This document shows, piece after piece, positions 43,479-50,792 of a stretch of DNA of 50,792 bases. The notes below the pieces were generated by a model. It did no database searches. It was not told the DNA's origin and was given only the letters and a program-made list of their open reading frames with translations. The stretch is from JACPFN01 sp964406135. Lineage in GTDB: Bacteria > Babelota > Babeliae > Babelales > Chromulinivoraceae. Position 1 is the stretch's first letter. Each line of letters opens with the position of its first letter. Location of the stretch: contig CAYOQO010000008.1 of the NCBI GenBank assembly GCA_964406135.1, positions 1-50,792 of the forward strand, written 5' to 3'. The translations under genes and the position numbers were made by a program.

Positions 43479-46400
43479 GTGAAAATTATTTTAAAAATAT
43501 GTATTTTAATTGGCTTTACTCAATCATTGATGTACGGTGAACTACTCATGGTAGTTAAAGATCCAACTACTGGTCTTTTCCGATCCATGACCAACGAAGA
43601 AACACTCAAATATCAAAATACCATAAATGATATACTACTGAAATATCAATGGCCTATGTGCATACAATCTCATTTAACTTCAACAGAAATTACTGAATAT
43701 CTTGCACCAAATAAACCCTATGCCGAAGAGCAATTTATTCAACAAAAAATTCAAGAATCGATAAATTCAACAGAAATTGATTTACATGTAATGTTTGTAC
43801 CAAATGCATTTTATGAACTATTTTGTATCCAAGAACAATCCTATAATGCATTTTATAAAAAATTTGAAACAGCTCAAAATATGGGTAATATGCATGCCTT
43901 GCCATTTCATATGCCAGCTGAAAAACCACTTGATTTTTTAAGTTATCAAAAAACAGACGCTATAAATATGTTAAACAATGCATTTACGGAATTTAATGAA
44001 CTATTTTTCAAATCAAATCATCAAATCTCCGATTTAAGTTTAATTAATAATTCATTAGTTCGTTATATTTTTAATGCTTATCCTGAATTGTGCCATGCAA
44101 CATCGATCATAGATGCTTCTAATCAGCTTCAACCAAAATTAGAAGCATTAAAAGCAAACATATGCAAAAATCTTGCTGAAAATGATGATTATAAAAAAAC
44201 AATAACACCTAATGGGATTCCAAGAAAAACCTCTCAATACTTCCAAGAAGAACCAGAAACTCATATTATTTCTACCGTTATGGCACTTGAATATGAAGCT
44301 CGATCATTCAATAAAAAATTAATTTTACGCGGTACAGACATTTTAGAACAACAAAATTTGTTCAAACACATAGCAGAAGAAAAAATAATTTTAGCAGGAA
44401 GTACAATTCGTGAAACAAGATCATTTAAACATTCTTTGTTAGCAACAGATAATAAGCCCTATAGTATTTCGTATGCAAATTCCCTTTTTGCCGGATTTTA
44501 TCAAGACCCTGGAGGTTGTGCATATAATTATTTAAATGGTAGAAAATCAAAATTATCAAATCCTGATGTCATTGGATACGGACTGCTTATTGATCAACAA
44601 GAATATCTTAAAAATCACAATCATGAATTATTTTATATTCCATCACTCTCACCACTTACGTCTTTATTTGAAAGAGGACAATATTGTCATCCTCGTTCTC
44701 GAGTAGCAGTTTTAGATAAAAGCAAAACCAACCGAGTTCAAGGATTGCTTCGAGCTAACAAACAAGGATTAATTGATCCTGCAGACATTATTGTTTTTGA
44801 AGGCGATCCCATCAAGCATGAAGAAAAATTTTCTGCATTTTTAGCAAAAAATGGAAGATTAATACAGATAAAAAATAAAAATTCAGGCTCAATAAACGAA
44901 AATATTGCAAAAGAAATTATAACTTCTCAAAAAATAGTAGCTCAAGCTCATCAACAAATACGAGTGCTTGGGAAAAAAATGTTACGACGATTACTACGCG
45001 CCGGTTCTGATTCAATTCCAGAATTTTCAGAATTAGAATTATATAAAATACTCGAAGAAGGTGCGACAAAAGAACAATATATTAAATTACAAAAATCTTT
45101 ATCCTCTTTGCAGCTTGCACCAATCACTTCAAAAATTTTTCAGATGTCAAACAATGATTTACATGCTACTATTTTAAACACTCTCTTAAAAAAGACTTTA
45201 CAAATATCTCCAAATTTATCAGATACAGACATTTTTGAAAAAATTAAACTTTGGGATAAAAACCCAATATTAGTACAAAATAATATCGTTCAAATAGTTA
45301 AAAATTTTGATGCATGGATGCAAGCATCTCAAGGCAAAAAAACATATGACGCGTCTAAAATAATATCAAAAATGATTACAGATAATTTAATAGAACCTGA
45401 TAACATAAACCAAATATTTCCAATCATTGAATCTTGGATAGAAAGCCCTCATAATGAAATCCAACAAACAGGTTTGAATATTTTTACAAAAATTTGGACA
45501 ACAATACCATTAAATCCTGAGCAAATAAATCATGCCATACATCAAATGATTCAATGGGGAACTTCTTCAAATCTTGAATTACAAAAAGTCTTTATGTCGA
45601 TTATGTATCATTTTTTGCCATTACAAGACCATGATATACGACAAAAAAACCTAACCAGTAAGGACCTTGAATTATTACTACCTGTATTATTAAATAATAA
45701 AGTACTCAATAAGCGTAATATTTTTCGTTATTTCAATCTTTTTATGAATTTAGTTCGCAGTCCTTTATTAAATGATAAAACAATAGATCAACTTTTAGAC
45801 TGGATAAGCAATCAAGAAAAAATAACCAATAATATTGAAAATCTTCGCTCATTTAGTGTACAACTTCTTAGCCAGCTAAGCATAGATAAATTATCAAATC
45901 ATGCTATTAACCATATCATGGAAATTATTCATCAAAATATAAATACTGACGATGGTTTTGTTTTTTCGGAAAGCATGAATATTATAAGTAGATTATTACA
46001 AAAATCTAATGCCTTTGAATCACATGATGTTGACCAAATAAAAGAATGGATTAATAGTGGAATTTCAAAAAAGCAACATTTTGTTGGAGATGAGCGTGAA
46101 ATGTCACGTAGTTATATATTCAATATAATTCAATCTTTAACTCAACAAAAATTAATAGGGTCAGAGTATCTTGATACATTATTAACCCAACATGCAGAAT
46201 TTTGGTCAGAAACAGAAAAAACAGAACTCCACAAGAACATAGAACATTTAAAATTACAAGAAATGTCAGAACAACAGTCCCAGCAACCCACTTTGCCAAA
46301 AGAGTCCAACACAAGAACTCAATCAATGCTCGATTTTGCAAAACATGGATCAGGCCCTCTGCGTAAAACTGGTGTCAACTTAATGCGATTCAATCCTAAA

Positions 46401-46658
46401 ATAAATCAATCAGAATTTGCAGCTCCATCATCTCATGAACTTGCAGCTCAACGCAAACAAATGCAACAATTTCAAGCGCAACAGGAACAACAAGCTCTTG
46501 AACAAGCAGCACAATTAGAAGAACGACACAAAGTATTAGAATTACAACAACAAAAAGCTTTTGAACAAGCTCAACAATTAAAAACCGCTGAATTAATTCC
46601 ATCACTTTCTGCAACGAAAGCACGCTTAGGACGCACATTGCCACGATTAATTCGATAA
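43479..46658 (+). CDS. Giant secreted protein, copy 1 (1,059 aa)
   Basis: GTG start with AGGA 9 nt upstream. Signal peptide (IILKICILIGFTQSLMYG). I recognise no named family. Residues 260-420 form an alpha/beta core with LILRGTDIL (281-289), YSISYANSLFAGF (328-340), a D-P-G-G-C loop and SLFERGQYCHPRSRVAV (395-411); the order R-G-T, S-x-x-x-S, then a Q/E-x-x-x-P-R-S-R-V strand resembles ADP-ribosyltransferase folds, a hypothesis only. Residues 500-930 are a helical solenoid (HEAT/ARM-like, repeated IINHxxxxI pairs). The last 100 residues are a Gln/Ala coiled coil, ending in a basic tail. A paralogue begins at 47735. Confidence 0.75.
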   Translation: MKIILKICILIGFTQSLMYGELLMVVKDPTTGLFRSMTNEETLKYQNTINDILLKYQWPMCIQSHLTSTEITEYLAPNKPYAEEQFIQQKIQESINSTEIDLHVMFVPNAFYELFCIQEQSYNAFYKKFETAQNMGNMHALPFHMPAEKPLDFLSYQKTDAINMLNNAFTEFNELFFKSNHQISDLSLINNSLVRYIFNAYPELCHATSIIDASNQLQPKLEALKANICKNLAENDDYKKTITPNGIPRKTSQYFQEEPETHIISTVMALEYEARSFNKKLILRGTDILEQQNLFKHIAEEKIILAGSTIRETRSFKHSLLATDNKPYSISYANSLFAGFYQDPGGCAYNYLNGRKSKLSNPDVIGYGLLIDQQEYLKNHNHELFYIPSLSPLTSLFERGQYCHPRSRVAVLDKSKTNRVQGLLRANKQGLIDPADIIVFEGDPIKHEEKFSAFLAKNGRLIQIKNKNSGSINENIAKEIITSQKIVAQAHQQIRVLGKKMLRRLLRAGSDSIPEFSELELYKILEEGATKEQYIKLQKSLSSLQLAPITSKIFQMSNNDLHATILNTLLKKTLQISPNLSDTDIFEKIKLWDKNPILVQNNIVQIVKNFDAWMQASQGKKTYDASKIISKMITDNLIEPDNINQIFPIIESWIESPHNEIQQTGLNIFTKIWTTIPLNPEQINHAIHQMIQWGTSSNLELQKVFMSIMYHFLPLQDHDIRQKNLTSKDLELLLPVLLNNKVLNKRNIFRYFNLFMNLVRSPLLNDKTIDQLLDWISNQEKITNNIENLRSFSVQLLSQLSIDKLSNHAINHIMEIIHQNINTDDGFVFSESMNIISRLLQKSNAFESHDVDQIKEWINSGISKKQHFVGDEREMSRSYIFNIIQSLTQQKLIGSEYLDTLLTQHAEFWSETEKTELHKNIEHLKLQEMSEQQSQQPTLPKESNTRTQSMLDFAKHGSGPLRKTGVNLMRFNPKINQSEFAAPSSHELAAQRKQMQQFQAQQEQQALEQAAQLEERHKVLELQQQKAFEQAQQLKTAELIPSLSATKARLGRTLPRLIR

Positions 46659-46671
46659 ATTTTTAAACCAT

Positions 46672-46758
46672 GGCGGCAAAAACGGATTTGACCGTAAATC
46701 AAAATTATATGCGTATGATGCTTGGATGGTTTTAGGATCTTGGGGTATTGCATTTTAA
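46672..46758 (+). pseudogene. 3' stub of a second outer-membrane barrel gene
   Basis: Reads GGKNGFDRKSKLYAYDAW then MVLGSWGIAF and stop, matching the C-terminus of the 42419-43309 barrel (GFDSKPKLYGYNAWMVLG, SWGFAF). No start or upstream part remains. It overlaps the vapC stop codon. It shows that the barrel and giant genes were duplicated together and that the second barrel was then lost. Confidence 0.85.
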
Positions 46759-47162
46759 TGGAATGGATTAATAATTTTTAACTGATTTTCTATAACATGA
46801 TCATGATGCATATCTTCTGAATATAAAATTGAACAATCTGCCACAAGCGCAGAAGCAATCATCAGACTATCAAAATATGAATAATGGTATTTTTCAACCA
46901 AAACAAGAGCTTTTTCTATAGTTTTTTGATCAATGAATTTGATACTGCATAAATCAAACAATTCATGAACAATTTCTACTACTTGCCCAAGAGTTAACAT
47001 CTTTTTACGAGTAGTAACATTGATAAATTCATTAATAGTTTGCGTACTCAATATTATCTCATGCGAAAGAAGAATATTTCGAGCAATTTTCAATTTTTTA
47101 GGCTCATCCACTGAATAAGCATAAATAATAATATTACTATCAATAAAAATTTTATCTGACAT
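46755..47162 (-). CDS. vapC: PIN-domain toxin (VapC family)
   Basis: A 135-residue PIN-domain ribonuclease. The acidic Mg2+-binding residues are all visible: Asp8 in IFIDSNIIIYAY, Glu45 in TINEFIN, Asp98 in SYFDSLMIASAL, and Glu116/Asp117 in LYSEDMHHD. VapC toxins cut tRNA or rRNA and are held in check by the cognate antitoxin. Starts within the antitoxin gene (11-bp overlap), which is typical of toxin-antitoxin coupling. The stop codon overlaps the barrel stub. The module apparently sits where the second barrel gene used to be. Confidence 0.9.
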   Translation of the reverse strand: MSDKIFIDSNIIIYAYSVDEPKKLKIARNILLSHEIILSTQTINEFINVTTRKKMLTLGQVVEIVHELFDLCSIKFIDQKTIEKALVLVEKYHYSYFDSLMIASALVADCSILYSEDMHHDHVIENQLKIINPFH

Positions 47163-47370
47163 TAGCTTCTTCTCGATTAAATTTAAAGCCCTTAGTTTTT
47201 ATTCTAGGAGCACTCAACGCACGTTTTTTGCGAGTAATTTTCTTTTTTGAAACGGCAACATCTTGAAGAATAATAACACGAAATTCACCATGTACTTGTG
47301 CTTGAATTTCTTTTGGAATTTTAATCATTCCTTTAGAGTCTTTTTTGCCTACAAAAGCTAAAGCTTCCAT
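47152..47370 (-). CDS. vapB: Antitoxin of the VapBC-type module
   Basis: A 72-residue protein upstream of and overlapping vapC. The first half has a swapped-hairpin-like strand pair (GMIKIPKEIQAQVHGEFRVI) and the second half a basic linker (KKKITRKKRALSA) plus KTKGFKFNREEANVR, the conserved toxin-binding C-terminal motif (FKF-x-REE-x-NER) seen in several VapB-type antitoxins. AAAGG precedes the ATG by about 7 nt. Expected to bind the toxin active site and the operon promoter. Confidence 0.85.
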   Translation of the reverse strand: MEALAFVGKKDSKGMIKIPKEIQAQVHGEFRVIILQDVAVSKKKITRKKRALSAPRIKTKGFKFNREEANVR

Positions 47371-47734
47371 TTAAAAACCTTTCTACAAAAAACTTATAAT
47401 TTACAAGCAATGTCAATGTAACATTGAGTCCTGCTAAAAGCAAAGCTCACATGATTTTAAATAAACTTCGCCATCAACTGAAAATTTGATCAAAAAATTT
47501 GTATCCCCAAAATCAACACCTGCCAGAATTGAAATATTTTTTAATTCTTATCTACTTGCTATAATTTTAACAATTTTTTTTTAACAATTTGAACCTGAAT
47601 AATTCCCTATGATTCTTATTATTTTAAAATAACAATCTCCTCATCTTGAAATCAATGCTTCTAAAATTCAATAATTATTTTGTACTTTACCTACAAGAAT
47701 AAAATGAATATTTGATTTTTCTAGGATTAAAATT
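47371..47734. other. Gene-free region with duplicated promoter and possible coding remnant
   Basis: A 364-bp stretch. The last 124 bp (47611-47734) repeat the region upstream of the first giant gene (43355-43478) and probably promote the second copy. On the minus strand, 47434-47547 is open for 37 codons, reading ELKNISILAGVDFGDTN and onward to SVDGEVYLKSCELCF and a stop, but has no start codon; it looks like the 3' remnant of a lost gene. The remainder is AT-rich and featureless. Confidence 0.6.
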
Positions 47735-50700
47735 ATGAAAATTATTTTGAAATTATGTATTTTAATTGGCTTTACTCAATCATTGATGTACGGCGAACTA
47801 CTCATGGTAGTTAAAGATGCAACAACTGGTCTTTTCCGATCCATGACCGACGAAGAAACCCTCAAATATCAAACTACGATAAATGATATATTACTGAAAT
47901 ATCAATGGCCTATGTGCATACAATCTCATTTAACTTCAACAGAAATTACTGAATATCTTGCACCAAATAAACCCTATGCCGAAGAGCAATTTATTCAACA
48001 AAAAATTCAAGAATCGATAAATTCAGCAGAAATTGATTTACATGTAATGTTTGTGCCTAATGCATTTTATGAACTATTTTGTATCCAAGAACAATCCTAT
48101 AATGCTTTTCATACAGAATATGAAACAGCTCAAAATATGGGTAATATGCATGTCTTACACTTTGATAATTTTGATGATCCTCGTGATCTTTTAAGCCATA
48201 ACAAAGATGAATCTCTAGCTATGTTAAAAAAATCATTTGCAGAAATCAATGGCCTATTTTTCAAATCAGATCATCAAATTTCCGATGTAAGTTTAATTAA
48301 TAATTCATTAGTTCGTTATATTTTTAATGCTTATCCTGAATTGTGCCATGCAACATCGATCATAGATGCTTCTAATCAGCTTCAACCAAAATTAGAAGCA
48401 TTAAAAGCAAACATATGCAAAAATCTTGCTGAAAATGATGATTATAAAAAAACAATAACACCTAATGGGATTCCAAGAAAAACCTCTCAATACTTCCAAG
48501 AAGAACCAGAAACTCATATTATTTCTACCGTTATGGCACTTGAATATGAAGCTCGATCATTCAATAAAAAATTAATTTTACGCGGCACTGACATTTTAGA
48601 ACAACAAAACTTGTTCAAACACATAGCAGAAGAAAAAATAATTTTAGCAGGAAGTACAATTCGTAAAACAAGATCATTTAAACATTCTTTGTTAACAACA
48701 GATCATGAGCCCTATAGTATTTCGTATGCAAATTCCCTTTTTGCTGGATTTTATCAAGACCCTGGAGGTTGTGCATATACTTATTTAAATGGTAGAAAAT
48801 CAAAGTTATCAAATCCTGATGTCGTTGGATATGGACTGCTTATTGATCAGCAAGAATATCTTAAAAATCACAACCATGAATTATTTTATATTCCATCACT
48901 CTCACCACTTACGTCTTTATTTGAAAGAGGACAATATTGTCATCCTCGTTCTCGAGTAGCAGTTTTAGATAAAAGCAAAACCAACCGAGTTCAAGGATTG
49001 CTTCGAGCTAACAAACAAGGATTAATTGATCCTGCAGACATTATTGTTTTTGAAGGCGATCCCATCAAGCATGAAGAAAAATTTTCTGCATTTTTAGCAA
49101 AAAATGGAAGATTAATACAGATAAAAAATAAAAATTCAGGCTCAATAAACGAAAATATTGCAAAAGAAATTATAACTTCTCAAAAAATAGTAGCTCAAGC
49201 TCATCAACAGATTCGAGTGCTTGGGAAAAAAATGTTACGACGATTACTACGCGCTGGTTCTGATCCAATACCAGAATTTTCAGAATTAGAATTATGTAAA
49301 ATACTTGAAGATGGTGCGACAAAAGAACAATATATTAGATTGCAAAAATCGTTATCCTCTTTACAGCTTGCACCAATCACTTCAAAAATTTTTCAGATGT
49401 CAAACAATGATTTACATTCTACTATTTTAATGCAACGACATGATGCTTTTTTAAAAGAAACTTTACAAATATCTCCAAATTTATCCGATACAGAAATTTC
49501 TGAAAAAATTAAACTTTGGGATAAAAACCCAATATTCGTACAAAATAATATCGTTCAAATAGTTAAAATTTTTGATACGTGGATGCAAGCATCCCAAGGA
49601 CAAAAAACATATGACGCGTCTGATATTATATCAAGCGGAATTACAAATCAACTAATAGGAACTGATAGCGTAAATCAAATATTTTCAATCATTGAGTCTT
49701 GGATAAAAAGCCCTCATGATAAAATACAACAACAGGGCGTATATGTTTTTCATAAAATTTGGACAACAATACCATTCAATCCTGATCAAATAAATCATCT
49801 CGTACATCAAATGATTCAATGGGGAACTTCTTCAAATCTTGAATTGCAAGAAGCCTTTAGATTAACTATCGTTTTTGTTTTATTAGAAGACCGCAGGGCT
49901 ATAAGACAAGAAAATCTAACCAGCAAAGACCTTGAATTATTGTTACCTGTATTATTAAATAATGAAGTAATTAAAAAATCAATGAGTCATAATATATTTT
50001 CAGACTCTTTTAATACATTTTTTGTTTTAATTAGCAGTTCTTTATTAAATGATACTACAATAGATCAACTTTTACACTGGATGAGTAATCAAGAAAAAAT
50101 AACATATGATATTGAAAAATTTTGGTCATTTATTGCACAGCTTTTTCGTCCTCTCATAACAAAATATAAATTATCAAATCATGCAATTAACCATATCATG
50201 CAATTTACTTATCAAAATATAAATACTCGCAACAATTTTGTTTTTTTAAAAAGCTTAGAGATTATAAATTTATTATTACAAAAATCTAATATAATTGAAT
50301 CGCATGATGTTGACCAAATAAAAGAATGGGTTAATCGTGGAATCTCAATAACTCAACATTTTTTTGGAGATGAATATGAAATGTCACGTAGAAAGATATT
50401 CGATATAATTCAATCTTTGGCTCAACAAAAATTAATAGGGTCAGAGTATCTTGATACATTATTAACCAAACATGCAGAATTTTGGTCAGAAACAGAAAAA
50501 ACAAAACTCCACAAAAACATAGAACATTTAAAATTACAAGAAACATCAGAACAAAAACAGTCCACAGAACAAAAACAGTCCCCGCAAGCAACTTTGCCAA
50601 AAAAGTCCACAACAAGAATTCAATCAATGCTCGATTTTGCAAAACGTGGATTAGGTGCTTTGCGTAAAAGTGGTCCCAACTTAATGCAATTCAATCCTGA

Positions 50701-50792
50701 AACAAATCAATCAGAATTTACAGCTCCATCATCTAAAGAACTTGCAGCTCAACGCAAACAAATGCAACAATTTCAAGCGCAACAGGAACAAC
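47735..50792 (+). CDS. Giant secreted protein, copy 2 (partial, runs off the window)
   Basis: ATG start with AGGA 9 nt upstream and the same signal peptide as copy 1. I translated it by eye and found no stop up to the window end: at least 1,019 codons. Residues 1-125 are almost identical to copy 1, about 126-186 are diverged (FDDPRDLLSHNKDESLAML against AEKPLDFLSYQKTDAINML), about 187-500 are again almost identical at the DNA level, and the C-terminal solenoid is increasingly diverged with small insertions (ILMQRHDAFLK; a doubled TEQKQS segment). All residues of the ART-like core of copy 1 are kept. The mosaic points to gene conversion or selection on a variable part. Confidence 0.82.
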   Translation, partial: MKIILKLCILIGFTQSLMYGELLMVVKDATTGLFRSMTDEETLKYQTTINDILLKYQWPMCIQSHLTSTEITEYLAPNKPYAEEQFIQQKIQESINSAEIDLHVMFVPNAFYELFCIQEQSYNAFHTEYETAQNMGNMHVLHFDNFDDPRDLLSHNKDESLAMLKKSFAEINGLFFKSDHQISDVSLINNSLVRYIFNAYPELCHATSIIDASNQLQPKLEALKANICKNLAENDDYKKTITPNGIPRKTSQYFQEEPETHIISTVMALEYEARSFNKKLILRGTDILEQQNLFKHIAEEKIILAGSTIRKTRSFKHSLLTTDHEPYSISYANSLFAGFYQDPGGCAYTYLNGRKSKLSNPDVVGYGLLIDQQEYLKNHNHELFYIPSLSPLTSLFERGQYCHPRSRVAVLDKSKTNRVQGLLRANKQGLIDPADIIVFEGDPIKHEEKFSAFLAKNGRLIQIKNKNSGSINENIAKEIITSQKIVAQAHQQIRVLGKKMLRRLLRAGSDPIPEFSELELCKILEDGATKEQYIRLQKSLSSLQLAPITSKIFQMSNNDLHSTILMQRHDAFLKETLQISPNLSDTEISEKIKLWDKNPIFVQNNIVQIVKIFDTWMQASQGQKTYDASDIISSGITNQLIGTDSVNQIFSIIESWIKSPHDKIQQQGVYVFHKIWTTIPFNPDQINHLVHQMIQWGTSSNLELQEAFRLTIVFVLLEDRRAIRQENLTSKDLELLLPVLLNNEVIKKSMSHNIFSDSFNTFFVLISSSLLNDTTIDQLLHWMSNQEKITYDIEKFWSFIAQLFRPLITKYKLSNHAINHIMQFTYQNINTRNNFVFLKSLEIINLLLQKSNIIESHDVDQIKEWVNRGISITQHFFGDEYEMSRRKIFDIIQSLAQQKLIGSEYLDTLLTKHAEFWSETEKTKLHKNIEHLKLQETSEQKQSTEQKQSPQATLPKKSTTRIQSMLDFAKRGLGALRKSGPNLMQFNPETNQSEFTAPSSKELAAQRKQMQQFQAQQEQ

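Noticed and set aside
46120..46753. Minus-strand open frames over the C-terminus of the giant gene
   Set aside because: They are antisense to the Gln-rich coiled coil; no SD or family resemblance. The same frames reappear opposite copy 2 at 50331, as expected for shadows of a duplicated gene.
47735..50792. Copy 2 of the giant gene as a pseudogene
   Set aside because: Translation by eye shows no stop or frameshift up to the window end; it only looks broken because it leaves the window.

Overview
The window is about 50.8 kb of AT-rich, densely coded bacterial DNA. It encodes a Gram-negative envelope (BamA, several outer-membrane barrels ending in aromatic residues, periplasmic amidases). Many proteins start with short signal peptides of the MKK-LLFF type, and there are ankyrin-like proteins, large secreted orphan proteins and normally cytosolic enzyme families that carry signal peptides. 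Together this fits a small-genome, host-associated bacterium of the Dependentiae (TM6/Babeliae) type. That placement is an inference from gene content, not from a marker-gene tree.

Layout. 1-1.6 kb: three tRNAs, a DUF167 protein and a secreted orphan. 1.6-8.0 kb (minus strand): bamA, an ftsL-like gene, ftsI, a signal-peptide SET-domain protein, a MepB-family gene split by a 100-N scaffold gap, and an ankyrin-like secreted protein. 8.2-10.7 kb (plus): cysS, a 32-residue ORF behind a hairpin that masks its Shine-Dalgarno site, and two small secreted proteins. 10.8-13.4 kb: an 873-residue secreted orphan. 13.5-17.9 kb: tRNA-Ser, a palindromic element, a SulP anion transporter, a photolyase, and a beta-carbonic anhydrase followed by two remnants of its own 3' end. 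18-20.8 kb: a secreted proline-rich protein, an RGG-tailed DEAD-box helicase with a structured leader, and an orphan. 20.9-23 kb: a tandem pair of amidase_2 proteins in which the first has lost its catalytic residues; a hairpin masks the SD of the second. 23-30.5 kb: DUF1761 and BI-1 membrane proteins, thioredoxin, an FAD oxidoreductase and a 953-residue ankyrin/coiled-coil protein. 30.5-33 kb: a VOC protein and groES-groEL. 33-39.7 kb: small secreted proteins, outer-membrane barrels, a divergent FtsH, a thymidylate kinase with a signal peptide and a lone ERF recombinase. 39.8-50.8 kb: an inverse autotransporter with a beta-helix passenger, a barrel protein, and two tandem copies of a giant secreted protein (about 1,060 residues). 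Between the copies lie a VapBC-type module and the stub of a second barrel gene.

How the genes fit together. The housekeeping part covers envelope assembly (BamA, FtsL/FtsI), tRNA charging, chaperonin, thioredoxin and inorganic carbon handling (SulP plus carbonic anhydrase). The accessory part is mainly exported or surface proteins. The strongest leads are the tandem giant proteins, which show gene-conversion-like mosaicism and a possible ADP-ribosyltransferase-like core; the amidase/pseudo-amidase pair with its SD-masking hairpin; and the exported kinase and SET-domain proteins. All family assignments come from motif reading by eye; no database or structure search was run.
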